Source: Devosia sp. (GTDB taxonomy: Bacteria; Pseudomonadota; Alphaproteobacteria; Rhizobiales; Devosiaceae). Taken from it: a DNA stretch of 64,000 nt. Shown piece after piece: positions 23,430 to 32,042 of the stretch. Location of the stretch: NCBI RefSeq assembly GCF_014860165.1, contig NZ_JACZKG010000072.1:62001-126000 (forward strand), given 5' to 3'. Every line of letters starts with the position of its first letter. The first letter of the stretch is position 1. The notes beneath the pieces were generated by a model, which was not told the origin of the DNA, made no database searches, and saw only the letters and a program-made list of their open reading frames with translations. A program made the position numbers and the translations under genes.

Positions 23430-25232
23430 CTACGGCGAAGTTGCTTCCAGCTCGTCGATCAGCCCCTCGATCATCGACAGGCCCAGCGACCAGAATTGGG
23501 GATCCTTGGCGTCCAGCCCGAACGGCGCCAGCAGTTCGGAATGATGCTTGCTTCCCCCGGCCTTGAGCAGCTCAAAATAGCGCTCCGCAAAGCCCTCATT
23601 GGCTTTCTCATACTGTGCGTAGAGCGAGTTCACAAGGCAGTCACCAAACGCATAGGCATAGACGTAGAATGGCGAGTGGATGAAGTGGGGGATATAGGCC
23701 CAGAAGATGTCATAGCCTTCGTTCTGGATGATGGCGTCGCCCAGCGATTCCTTCTGCACCTCGAGCCAGATCTGGTTGATTTCCTCGGTCTTGAGCTCGC
23801 CCTGCCGGCGCGCCGTGTGGACGCGGCGCTCAAACGTATAGAAGGCGATCTGCCGCACCACTGTATTGAGCATGTCCTCGACCTTGCCCGACAGCAGGGC
23901 GAAGCGCTGCCTGGGATCGGTGGTGCTGTTGAGCAAATGCCGGAAGGTCAGCATTTCGCCGAACACGCTCGCCGTCTCGGCCAGCGTCAGCGGCGTATTG
24001 CTGAGGATCGGCCCCTGCGCCGCCGCCAGCCGCTGATGCACGCCATGGCCCAGTTCATGCGCCAGCGTCATGATATCGCGCGAGCGGCCGAGATAGTTGA
24101 GCATCAGATAGGGATGGGCGCTCGGCACCGTCGGATGGGCAAAGGCCCCCGATAGCTTGCCATCGCCCGTGGGCGCGTCGATCCAGCCTGAATTGAAGAA
24201 CGGCGCGGCCACCTCCGCCAGCTTAGGCGAGAACTTGCCATAGGCTTCCATAACTGTGGAAACCGCACTCTCCCAGTCCCAGGTCCGCTCGTCGCTGGTT
24301 GGCAGCGGCGCGTTGCGGTCCCAGGAATTGAGCTGGTCCTTGCCAAACCACTTGGCCTTCATCTTGTAGTAGCGGTGGCTGAGCCGCGGATAGGCTTCCT
24401 GCACCGCCGCCTGCAGCGCATCGACCACTTCGCGCTCGACCGAATTGGCCAGGTGGCGGCTGTCGGCAATGTCCTCATAGCCGCGCCAGCGGTCGGAGAT
24501 TTCCTTGTCCTTGGCCAGCACATTGGTGATGTGGGTGAAGAGGCGCGCATTGCCCGCCAGCGTCTTGCCCAGCGCCTTGAACGCGCTTTCGCGCTTCTTC
24601 TCGTCCTTCTCGGAGAGCAGATGCAGCGTCGATTCCATGTTCAGGGTCTCGCCATCCACCTCGAATTCGAGGCTCGACAGCGTTTCGTCGAACAGGCGAT
24701 TCCACGAGGAGAACGATGTCACCGACTTGTCGTGGAACAGCTCTTCCAGCTTGTCGTCGAGCTGGTAGCGCTTGGCCTTGCGCAATTCGGCAAACCAGGT
24801 GCGATAGCGCGCCAGCTCAGCGTCCTTCTCGAACGCCGCCTCGAGGTCCGCATCCTCGATCCGGTTCAGCTCCAGCTCGAAAAACAGCGTCCTGGTGGAG
24901 AGGTTGGTCAGCGCCTCATTGGTATCGCCCATGAACTTGGCGCGGTCCGGATCGGTCGATTTCTGCGCATATTGCAGGAACGCGTATGAGCCGATGCGGC
25001 CGCTGAGATCGCCGAGCGTCTCACTGTCCTTGATCGCCGCGATCAGCTTGCCGGCCTTGGTCAGCTCGACCAGCTTGCCCTTGTAGTCGGCCTCGAACTT
25101 GGTTGCGAGCGCCTTGGCCTCGTCCAGCGCCGCCTTGAATTCGGGGCTGTCCTTGCCGGGATAGAGGTCCGATAGATCCCATACCGGCAAGGCGCCGAGC
25201 TGGTTGTGGCCCTTCTGTGCGGCGGCGGTCAT
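23430..25232 (-). CDS. pepF: M3 family oligoendopeptidase F
   Basis: A 600-residue cytosolic zinc metallopeptidase that cuts short peptides. The zinc motif HELGHGVHQ lies at about residues 392-400, with the third ligand Glu in the following LTLAETASVFGEML helix, and the C-terminal IHSPFYVYAYAFGDCLV block is typical of PepF. The N-terminal 200 residues are the helical oligopeptidase-F domain. It starts ATG at 25232 with a GGAGACCTG-type ribosome site upstream. It is the upstream neighbour, same strand, of the subunit-IV-like gene, about 50 bp away. Confidence 0.95.
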   Translation of the reverse strand: MTAAAQKGHNQLGALPVWDLSDLYPGKDSPEFKAALDEAKALATKFEADYKGKLVELTKAGKLIAAIKDSETLGDLSGRIGSYAFLQYAQKSTDPDRAKFMGDTNEALTNLSTRTLFFELELNRIEDADLEAAFEKDAELARYRTWFAELRKAKRYQLDDKLEELFHDKSVTSFSSWNRLFDETLSSLEFEVDGETLNMESTLHLLSEKDEKKRESAFKALGKTLAGNARLFTHITNVLAKDKEISDRWRGYEDIADSRHLANSVEREVVDALQAAVQEAYPRLSHRYYKMKAKWFGKDQLNSWDRNAPLPTSDERTWDWESAVSTVMEAYGKFSPKLAEVAAPFFNSGWIDAPTGDGKLSGAFAHPTVPSAHPYLMLNYLGRSRDIMTLAHELGHGVHQRLAAAQGPILSNTPLTLAETASVFGEMLTFRHLLNSTTDPRQRFALLSGKVEDMLNTVVRQIAFYTFERRVHTARRQGELKTEEINQIWLEVQKESLGDAIIQNEGYDIFWAYIPHFIHSPFYVYAYAFGDCLVNSLYAQYEKANEGFAERYFELLKAGGSKHHSELLAPFGLDAKDPQFWSLGLSMIEGLIDELEATSP

Positions 25233-25333
25233 GGCAGGTCTCCGGCTTGGTCAAGTGCGGGCGGACCTTAGCCAGCGGGGGCCGCGCTGTGAAGTGCGAC
25301 CCCCTGTCAATCTGTCGTCGGGACCGTGCCCGA

Positions 25334-25516
25334 TTATTGCGTCGCAGTCGTCTCGGCGGCCGGCGCCTGGCTGGTCGCTGGCGCTGGGCCATTGAGACGG
25401 CCCTGGCCCATCATCACGAGCACGCCAAACAGCAGCGCACCCAAGACCCACAGCACCCCGGCCAGCATTGAAAAGCCCCCGATGAATTCCAGTCCCTTGT
25501 AGTTCGGATTCTCCAC
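25334..25516 (-). CDS. Small membrane protein, 60 aa
   Basis: I do not recognise this protein. With the GTG start at 25514-25516 it is 60 residues: VENPNYKGLEFIGGFSMLAG, then a hydrophobic segment (about residues 12-36, LWVLGALLFGVLVMM) and a Pro/Ala/Thr-rich tail. The start is supported by a strong GGGAGGAA ribosome site 6 bp before it. A longer frame to 25747 has no such signal. It stands alone upstream of pepF on the same strand, about 100 bp away. Confidence 0.6.
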   Translation of the reverse strand: MENPNYKGLEFIGGFSMLAGVLWVLGALLFGVLVMMGQGRLNGPAPATSQAPAAETTATQ

Positions 25517-25665
25517 GGCACGTTCCTCCCTGACGCTCAAACCCGGAAACCTCCCTCCGGGTTGCCATGGCCACCATAGCCGCAAATTCGTGATGATTAA
25601 TCCCCTCTTAAGACCCCCCGCGCATCCTCCTCCCAAAACGGCACACGATTCGAGTGCCGCACAGA

Positions 25666-25711
25666 GCAAGGTGCGAAAAGGTGGGAACCGGCTTTTCGCG
25701 ATCGACCTTGC
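25666..25711. repeat. Bulged inverted repeat upstream of the sigma-54 activator
   Basis: GCAAGGT-GCGAAAAG (25666-25680) pairs with CTTTTCGC (25692-25699) and ACCTTGC (25705-25711), giving 15 bp with a 5-base bulge and a loop GTGGGAACCGG. The GTGGGAACCGG-type core recalls a repetitive intergenic element I associate with rhizobia; within this window it is single-copy. It may be a mobile repeat or a regulatory structure. Confidence 0.6.
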
Positions 25712-25730
25712 GACAAGAAGACTGAGGCCG

Positions 25731-25752
25731 GCGATTTGAAGCTTCAAATCGC
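25731..25752. promoter_or_regulatory. Perfect 22-bp palindrome before the sigma-54 activator gene
   Basis: GCGATTTGAAG followed directly by its reverse complement CTTCAAATCGC, with no spacer, ending 27 bp before the ATG at 25780. The position between promoter and start codon fits a dimeric repressor or autoregulation site, or an mRNA hairpin that would mask the start region. It is seen directly; the role is inferred. Confidence 0.55.
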
Positions 25753-25779
25753 ATAAGGCCGAACAAGACTGGAGCTGGT

Positions 25780-27264
25780 ATGACGCGTGTCCTGGTAGTG
25801 GATGATGATCCGGTTCAGTTGCGCCTCACCGCCGAGGTTGCCAACCGCGCCGGATTCAAGCCGCTGACCGCCACCGGTGGCGAGCAGGCGCTCACCATCC
25901 TGCGCGAAGACCGCAATATCGGCGCCATGATACTCGATCTGGTCATGCCCGATCTGGACGGCATGGGCGTGATGGACGCCATGCGCCGCGAAGGCCTCAC
26001 CACGCCCGTCATCATCCAGACCGCCAATGCCTCGCTGGAAACCGTCATCTCGGCCATGCGAAACGGCGCCGCCGACTATTTCGTCAAGCCCGTGGCACCC
26101 GAGCGCCTGATCATCTCGCTGCGCAATGCCATGAAGCTCGATGCGCTGGAGGCCGCCATCCGCTCCGAGCGAGCGCGCAAGGCCGGCACCTTCACCGCAT
26201 CGGACATGATCGCCAGGGCGCCGGCCATGGCCCGTGTGCTGACGCTCTGCGCCAAGGCCGGCAAGTCGACCATTCCCGTATTGATCGAAGGCGAGACCGG
26301 CGTCGGCAAGGAACTCATTGCCCGCATCATCCAGGGTAGCGGCGATCGCGCCGGCAAGCCCTTCGTCACGGTCAATTGCGGCGCCATCCCGCCCAACCTC
26401 GTCGAGTCTGTGCTGTTCGGCCACAAGAAGGGTGCCTTTACCGGCGCCATCGCCGACCAGGCCGGCAAGTTTGCCGAGGCGCATAACGGCACGCTGTTCC
26501 TCGACGAGATCGGCGAATTGCCACTCGATATCCAGGTGAAGCTCCTGCGCGCCTTGCAGGAAGGCGAGATCGAGCCCGTGGGCGCCTCCAGGACTGAACG
26601 AGTCAACGTCCGCATCATCTCCGCGACCAATCGCCGACTGCTGAACCTGGCCAAATCAGGCGAGTTCCGCGAGGACCTCTACTACCGCCTCAACGTCTTC
26701 CCCATCTACGTGCCGCCGCTGCGCGAGCGCATGGAGGACCTGCCGGCGCTCGTCGCCATGTTCATCGCCCGCTTCTCGGCCGAGGCCGGCAAGCGCGTGC
26801 TCGGCATCTCGCCCGTCGCACAGGAATTGCTGCTGGGCTACGATTGGCCGGGTAATATCCGCCAGCTCGAAAACGCCGTCTATCGCGCCATTGTCCTCAC
26901 CGATGGCGCCTTCCTTGAATCCGTCGATTTTCCGCAGATCGTGGCGCAGTCAGCCGGACGCGAGAGCGCCATCCGCGCCATCGAGCAGGTCCCGGTACCG
27001 GCCGCTCCCGTTCATATCGACACTGCACCGGCCCGCCAGCGTGCCATGATCGAGCCGCCATCGGCGCCCGACCGCTTCCTTGATCCCGCCGGCGAGGTCG
27101 CCGCATTGGCCGAGATCGAGCGTGCCGCCATCGTCTTTGCCATCGCCCACCATGGCGGCCGCATGTCTCGCGTTGCCCGGGCGCTCAAGATCGGCCGCTC
27201 CACGCTCTATCGCAAACTGCACGAATATGGGCTCGCCGAGGAACTGATCAACGACGCCGCCTGA
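25780..27264 (+). CDS. Sigma-54-dependent response regulator (NtrC family)
   Basis: A 494-residue activator with three domains: a receiver (residues 1-120, acidic pocket VVDDD at 6-10 and phospho-acceptor Asp53), an AAA+ sigma-54 interaction domain (Walker A GETGVGKE at 171-178, GAFTGA loop at 218-223, Walker B LFLDEIGE) and a C-terminal Fis-type helix-turn-helix (VARALKIGRSTLYRKL). All key residues are intact, so it should drive RpoN promoters when phosphorylated. No histidine kinase gene is adjacent, so it is an orphan here. It is followed 62 bp later by the ABC-2 exporter genes on the same strand, which are possible targets. Confidence 0.93.
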   Translation: MTRVLVVDDDPVQLRLTAEVANRAGFKPLTATGGEQALTILREDRNIGAMILDLVMPDLDGMGVMDAMRREGLTTPVIIQTANASLETVISAMRNGAADYFVKPVAPERLIISLRNAMKLDALEAAIRSERARKAGTFTASDMIARAPAMARVLTLCAKAGKSTIPVLIEGETGVGKELIARIIQGSGDRAGKPFVTVNCGAIPPNLVESVLFGHKKGAFTGAIADQAGKFAEAHNGTLFLDEIGELPLDIQVKLLRALQEGEIEPVGASRTERVNVRIISATNRRLLNLAKSGEFREDLYYRLNVFPIYVPPLRERMEDLPALVAMFIARFSAEAGKRVLGISPVAQELLLGYDWPGNIRQLENAVYRAIVLTDGAFLESVDFPQIVAQSAGRESAIRAIEQVPVPAAPVHIDTAPARQRAMIEPPSAPDRFLDPAGEVAALAEIERAAIVFAIAHHGGRMSRVARALKIGRSTLYRKLHEYGLAEELINDAA

Positions 27265-27326
27265 ACGCCATCCGCCTGTCATCTCTGACGAATCGAGCTA
27301 GTGTTCCCCGCCCAGGGGGACGCAAC

Positions 27327-28331
27327 ATGACAGCGCTGATCGAGGCACGGGGCGTTTCCAAGCGCTTCCGGCAACACAAGCGGTTTCCCGGCCTGCTGGG
27401 CGCCTTCAAGACGCTGGTGACAGCGGAATATACCGAAGTCGCGGCGGTTTCAGATGTCAGCTTCGACATCCAGGCCGGCGAAGCCGTCGGCTATCTCGGC
27501 CCCAATGGCGCCGGCAAGTCCACCATGATCAAGATGATGACCGGCATCCTCGTGCCGTCAGCCGGCAGCCTGACCGTGCTTGGCCGCACGCCGCATGAGC
27601 AGCGCATGGCCAATGCCCGCCAGATCGGCGTGGTCTTCGGCCAGCGCAGCCAATTGTGGTGGGACCTGCCTGTCATCGACAGCTTCGCCCTGCATCAGCG
27701 CATCTACGACATTCCCCAGGCGCGCTATGCCGAAAATCTCGAGCGCTTCAGCGCCCTGCTCGACCTGACGCCCTTCCTCGACCGCGCCGTGCGCCAGCTC
27801 AGCCTGGGCCAGCGCATGCGCGCCGAAATCGTCATGTCGCTGCTGCACGATCCCAAGATCCTGTTCCTCGATGAACCCACCATCGGGCTCGACGTGGTGG
27901 CCAAGGACGCGGTGCGGCGCTTCCTCGCCGAGATCAATCGCGAGCGCGGCGTCACCATCATCCTCACCACCCACGACCTGCAGGACATCGAGACCATCTG
28001 CCCGCGCCTGATCATGGTCGATCATTCAAAACTCATCTTCGATGGCGAACTGGGCCGCCTGCGCGCCGCGCTGGGCTCCTCGCGCCGCTTGACCCTGGAA
28101 TTCGCCACCGATCCGGGGCCGCTGCCGCTCGCCACCGCGACGCTCACCAGCGACGAAGGGCTGATCAAGCACTACCTGCTGGAACGCGAGGACGTCTCGC
28201 TCGTGCACGTGCTGAGCGAGGTCGGCAGCACGCGCGATCTCAAGGACGTGGCGCTGCACGAGCCCAATATCGAGGAGGTGATCCGCACCTTCTACCAGGG
28301 TCGCAACATCGCCGCGACGGCAACGTCATGA
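27327..28331 (+). CDS. ABC-2 type exporter, ATP-binding protein
   Basis: A 334-residue ATPase: Walker A GPNGAGKST near residue 60, Q-loop region VVFGQRSQLWWDLP, signature LSLGQRMRAEI, Walker B ILFLDEPTIGLD and the switch His in TTHDLQDIE. The final 90 residues form an extra regulatory domain as in NatA/CcmA-like exporters. The VVFGQRSQLWWDLP stretch is typical of the group that pairs with the PF06182-type permeases which follow. Its stop overlaps the next start by ATGA, so the three genes form one operon. Confidence 0.92.
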   Translation: MTALIEARGVSKRFRQHKRFPGLLGAFKTLVTAEYTEVAAVSDVSFDIQAGEAVGYLGPNGAGKSTMIKMMTGILVPSAGSLTVLGRTPHEQRMANARQIGVVFGQRSQLWWDLPVIDSFALHQRIYDIPQARYAENLERFSALLDLTPFLDRAVRQLSLGQRMRAEIVMSLLHDPKILFLDEPTIGLDVVAKDAVRRFLAEINRERGVTIILTTHDLQDIETICPRLIMVDHSKLIFDGELGRLRAALGSSRRLTLEFATDPGPLPLATATLTSDEGLIKHYLLEREDVSLVHVLSEVGSTRDLKDVALHEPNIEEVIRTFYQGRNIAATATS

Positions 28332-29122
28332 GCGCCTATGTCGCCTTTGCCCGCAGCGGCTTTCTCACCAGCTTCGCCTATCGCAACGAGGTCTGGGCCA
28401 ATATCTTCGGCAAGCTGGTGCAGGTCTTTGCCCGCGTCGCCATCTGGCTGGCGGTTTATGCCGGCGTCACCGCCGTCGACGGCATCAGCATCAGCGACAT
28501 GATCACCTACGCGCTACTGGGCGGCGTAGTCATGGGCGCCACGCGCTATGACCGGATCGTCCGCCACGTCGGCAATGCGCTCAAGACCGGCGATGTGGCC
28601 GTGTGGCTGCTCAAGCCCGTCCACTACCCGCTCTATCTGCTGGCCATCGAAGCCGGGGCGTCGGCCTATACCTTCCTCCTCGCCGTTGTGCCCACTATCA
28701 TCATCGTCGCGCTGTTGTACGGAATGCAGCCGCCCGCGAGCGCCTTCCATGGCCTCATGTTCGTCGGCTTCTGCGCGCTGAGCTTCCTGATCCACTTCCT
28801 CTGCGCCGCCATCTTCGGCGTCCTGGCCTTCTGGCTGATGACGGTCTTTTCGCTGGAATGGCTGCTACAGAGCCTGATCTCCCTGCTCTCAGGCCTGCTC
28901 ATCCCCTTCTGGTTCTTTCCCGAGCCCTTCGGCACCATGGCCAGCCACCAGCCTCTGGCCTGGCTGGTCTATTATCCATCGGCGGTTTGGCTGGGTCGTC
29001 TCGATACGATCCAGACCCTGCTCTATTTCGGTTTTGGCCTGGCATGGCTGGGCCTGCTCGCCGCGCTGCTGGCGCTGCTCTGGCACCGCGCTTCGTCGCG
29101 CATCACCGTCCAGGGAGGCTGA
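28328..29122 (+). CDS. ABC-2 family permease subunit 1
   Basis: A 264-residue inner-membrane protein with six predicted helices, of the ABC2_membrane_6 (PF06182-like) group: YRNEVWANIFGKLVQVFARV near the N-terminus, then WLLKPVHYPLYLLAIEAG and SGLLIPFWFFPEPF. It should pair with the second permease and the ATPase to form an exporter of unknown substrate. Overlap of 4 bp with the ATPase gene and 3-bp gap to the next indicate strict co-expression. Confidence 0.88.
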   Translation: MSAYVAFARSGFLTSFAYRNEVWANIFGKLVQVFARVAIWLAVYAGVTAVDGISISDMITYALLGGVVMGATRYDRIVRHVGNALKTGDVAVWLLKPVHYPLYLLAIEAGASAYTFLLAVVPTIIIVALLYGMQPPASAFHGLMFVGFCALSFLIHFLCAAIFGVLAFWLMTVFSLEWLLQSLISLLSGLLIPFWFFPEPFGTMASHQPLAWLVYYPSAVWLGRLDTIQTLLYFGFGLAWLGLLAALLALLWHRASSRITVQGG

Positions 29123-29125
29123 GCC

Positions 29126-29926
29126 ATGCTGCGCCGCCTGTCTGTCCTGCTGCTGCTGGTCAGGATGTTCGTCAAGTCGCAGATGGAATATCGCGGCGCC
29201 TTCTGGCTCGACCGGCTGGCGCAGATCATCTCCTACGGCGCCGTGCTGCTCGGCATGTGGATATTGCTGCAGAAGTTCGAACTGCTCGGCGGCTGGAACT
29301 GGCCTGAACTGGCTCTGCTGTTTTCCTTCCAGCTGCTCGCCTATGCCCTGGGGGCTTCGGTCAGTTTCACGCAATTGCGCGATCTCGAGGAACTGGTCCG
29401 CCTGGGCACGCTCGATGCCCTGCTCACCAAGCCCATCAATACCTGGGCCTATCTGATCTTTTCCGGCCTCAATATCGGCTATGCCGGCCACATCATCCTT
29501 GCCATTCCTGTGCTGGTCTGGGCCCTGCTGGCGGCGCAGGTGGAATGGTCCATCGGCAACGCACTATTCTTTGCCGGCAGCCTCCTCAGCGCCACCCTGG
29601 TCACCGGCGCGGTGATCACCATGATCGGCGCCATCGCCCTGATCTGGGTGCGTTCCAATCACCTGTTTTCCATCTTCTTCGGCTTCTGGGAGCTGACGCG
29701 CTATCCGCTCAACATCTTCCCCGGCGGCATCCAGGCGGTGATGCTGACCGTCGTGCCGCTGGCCTATATCAGCGCCGTGCCGGTGGCGGTCCTGCTCGGC
29801 AAGCCCGTGCCGCTGCTCGGCGACTTCGCCGCCCCCGCCGCCCTCCTGGCCGGGCCCCTGTTGGTGCTGGTCGCAGTCACCCATTGGCGCTACGCCCTCA
29901 GCCGTTATCAGGGCGCCGGCGGCTGA
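29126..29926 (+). CDS. ABC-2 family permease subunit 2
   Basis: A 266-residue membrane protein with six helices, homologous in layout to the preceding permease: SQMEYRGAFWLDRLAQIISYG, the cytoplasmic LDALLTKPINTWAY motif, and ELTRYPLNIFPGGIQAVML, which is a hallmark of this permease group. It completes a heterodimeric ABC exporter. About 100 bp later the halogenase homologue starts on the same strand. Confidence 0.88.
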   Translation: MLRRLSVLLLLVRMFVKSQMEYRGAFWLDRLAQIISYGAVLLGMWILLQKFELLGGWNWPELALLFSFQLLAYALGASVSFTQLRDLEELVRLGTLDALLTKPINTWAYLIFSGLNIGYAGHIILAIPVLVWALLAAQVEWSIGNALFFAGSLLSATLVTGAVITMIGAIALIWVRSNHLFSIFFGFWELTRYPLNIFPGGIQAVMLTVVPLAYISAVPVAVLLGKPVPLLGDFAAPAALLAGPLLVLVAVTHWRYALSRYQGAGG

Positions 29927-30026
29927 CCGGGATCGTCACGGAGATTTCCGGGTTGCTAAGATTCGGCATCCGCCCCTTGCCCGCCTTCGGCTGCCAAAAT
30001 AGCCTCCTCCGCCGAGGAGACCATTC

Positions 30027-31568
30027 ATGACCCGGCAATCCCACTTCGTGGTCGTCGGCGGGGGCACCGCCGGCTGGATCGCGGCTTTCATCATTCAGGA
30101 TTCGGCGCGTCGCAAGGGCATCAACGCCCGCATCAGCGTCATCGAGCCATCCAGCATCCCCACCGTCGGGGTCGGCGAAGCCACCACCGCCGCCTTCCGC
30201 GTGCTGCTAAAGCACTTCAATATCGACGAGTTCGAGTTCTTCCGAAAAACCGGCGCGACCTTCAAGCTGGGCATCCGCCACGAGGACTGGCGCCGCAAGG
30301 GCTACACCTATTACGGTCCCATCGACGACCCGCATCAGGTGATCAAGCCACCACCGGGCGCGCCCTCCGACTATCTCAATGTCTATGCCGTGGCCGCCGG
30401 CCGGCCGATCACCGACATGCATCTGTTCGGGCCCCTGCTCGAACAGAAGAAGGCGCCCTATGCCCGAAAGGCCGATGGCTCGCTGATCCCGCTTGGTCCA
30501 TTCCATCACGCCTATCACTTCGACCAGGCTTTGGTGGGCCGCTTTTTCGCCGGCAAATCCAGCGGCGTCGACATCATCGATGCCGTGGTCTCAGGCGTGC
30601 ATCGCAGCCCCGAAACGGGCGACATCACCGCACTCGAACTCGACAATGGGCAGAAGCTCGAAGCCGATTTCTTCATCGACGCCACCGGCTTCCGCAAGCA
30701 GCTCATCGTCAAGGAAATGCAGGCGCCCTGGATTTCCTACGCCCATGAATTGCCGGTCAATCGCGCTTTGCCCTTCTGGCTCGATATCGCCGAGGGCGAG
30801 GAAATCGCCAACTATACCCGCGCCTGGGCCCAGGACAGCGGCTGGATGTGGCAGATCCCTACCCAGACCCGCTATGGCTGCGGCTATGTCTATTCCGACC
30901 AGTTCTGCACCCCCGAGCAGGCCAAGGAAGAGGTCGAGCGCGTCCTCGGCCGTGAGATCGAGGTGCGGGGCGACATCCGCTTCCAGATCGGCAGGCTGGG
31001 AAAGGCCTGGATCGGCAATGTCCTCGCCGTGGGCCTGAGTTCGAGCTTCCTCGAACCGCTCGAATCCACCTCTATCCATGGCACGATCGTGCAGATGATG
31101 CTGTTCGCCGACCGGCATCTGAAACATCCCGGCGACATGACCCCAGCCGATCGCGACGATTACAATGCCCGCGTCGGCCGCCAGGTCGATGACTTCCGCA
31201 CCTTCGTCAACACCCACTACATGGTCGAACGCGACGACACTCCGTTCTGGCGCGAAGTCCGCGCCAACCGCATCCATCCCGAGACCAAACAGCGGCTGGA
31301 ATACTGGAAGACGAAAATGCCGCGGCACGAGCATTTCCCCGAAAACCTGTTCGGCCTGCCCCATATCCAGACCCAGTTGCACTATCCGGTCCTGGCGGGC
31401 CTGGGCCTCCTCGATCAGAACCTGGCGCGCCAGGAAATGGACGCCGATCCAAAACTGCGCCAGTTTGCCCGCGAGGCCTATGAGGGCCTCGTGCGGGAAT
31501 ACCGCGCCGCCTCGCGCCAGGCCCTCGGCCATGCCGAATTCCTGCAGGCGGTGCGCGACATGGGCTGA
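30027..31568 (+). CDS. Flavin-dependent tryptophan halogenase family protein
   Basis: A 513-residue FAD-dependent enzyme of the PrnA/RebH family, which chlorinates or brominates indoles or other aromatics using FADH2, O2 and halide. Seen: the FAD motif GGGTAGW (11-17), Lys80 in the FKLGIRHEDW block (the halogenating Lys is K79 in PrnA), the family signature GWMWQIP (272-278) and Glu346 in EPLESTSI (E346 in PrnA). All catalytic landmarks are kept. A GAGGAGA ribosome site precedes the ATG. No flavin reductase, peptide synthetase or polyketide gene is nearby, so the substrate is open; it may halogenate a free small molecule exported by the ABC-2 system upstream. Confidence 0.88.
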   Translation: MTRQSHFVVVGGGTAGWIAAFIIQDSARRKGINARISVIEPSSIPTVGVGEATTAAFRVLLKHFNIDEFEFFRKTGATFKLGIRHEDWRRKGYTYYGPIDDPHQVIKPPPGAPSDYLNVYAVAAGRPITDMHLFGPLLEQKKAPYARKADGSLIPLGPFHHAYHFDQALVGRFFAGKSSGVDIIDAVVSGVHRSPETGDITALELDNGQKLEADFFIDATGFRKQLIVKEMQAPWISYAHELPVNRALPFWLDIAEGEEIANYTRAWAQDSGWMWQIPTQTRYGCGYVYSDQFCTPEQAKEEVERVLGREIEVRGDIRFQIGRLGKAWIGNVLAVGLSSSFLEPLESTSIHGTIVQMMLFADRHLKHPGDMTPADRDDYNARVGRQVDDFRTFVNTHYMVERDDTPFWREVRANRIHPETKQRLEYWKTKMPRHEHFPENLFGLPHIQTQLHYPVLAGLGLLDQNLARQEMDADPKLRQFAREAYEGLVREYRAASRQALGHAEFLQAVRDMG

Positions 31569-31630
31569 CCGGGCAACGCGATCGGCCCTGGCACGTTTCC
31601 GCTCCACAGCCATGCCGAGGAGACGCGCCC

Positions 31631-31939
31631 ATGAACACCGCCAATCTGCAACTCGAGGGACTTCTCGTGGCAATCGCCGCCGTCAATCAGGCGCTGGTTG
31701 CCAAGGGCGTCCTGGCGACCGAGGAGATCGATCGGGCGCTGGCGATAAGCGAGCAGACCGCGCTGGGCGACGAGCGCCTGACCGAGGACCTGTCCCCGTC
31801 CAATCGCGATGCGGTCCTCTTTCCTATCCGCCTGCTGCGGCTGGCCAACAACATGGCCGGCGACCGCGGCGTCCCGCCGTTTGCCGAGCTGGCCCGCGCT
31901 GTCGGCGAGAGCAAGGCACCCTATAACGACCAGCTCTGA
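31631..31939 (+). CDS. Hypothetical protein, 102 aa
   Basis: I do not recognise this protein. It is 102 residues, acidic, soluble and mostly helical (LEGLLVAIAAVNQALVAKGV, then EEIDRALAISEQTAL, ending RAVGESKAPYNDQL). A GAGGAGA ribosome site 6 bp before the ATG supports the start. It is 62 bp after the halogenase homologue on the same strand. The first half resembles the helical region of small subunit-like proteins, but no family is assigned. Confidence 0.6.
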   Translation: MNTANLQLEGLLVAIAAVNQALVAKGVLATEEIDRALAISEQTALGDERLTEDLSPSNRDAVLFPIRLLRLANNMAGDRGVPPFAELARAVGESKAPYNDQL

Positions 31940-32042
31940 GCAGCGGCTCGCGGATTAATCATGATCGCAGTTTGCAGGCCATGGTTGGGACTGGAGTGTT
32001 AAGACTTCATTCATCTTAATTGGGACGAGAGGGTCCGACTTC

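Noticed and set aside
30591-31673. Minus-strand gene over the halogenase homologue
   Set aside because: A 360-residue frame is open, but it lacks any recognisable motif and overlaps a gene with all catalytic residues and a strong ribosome site.
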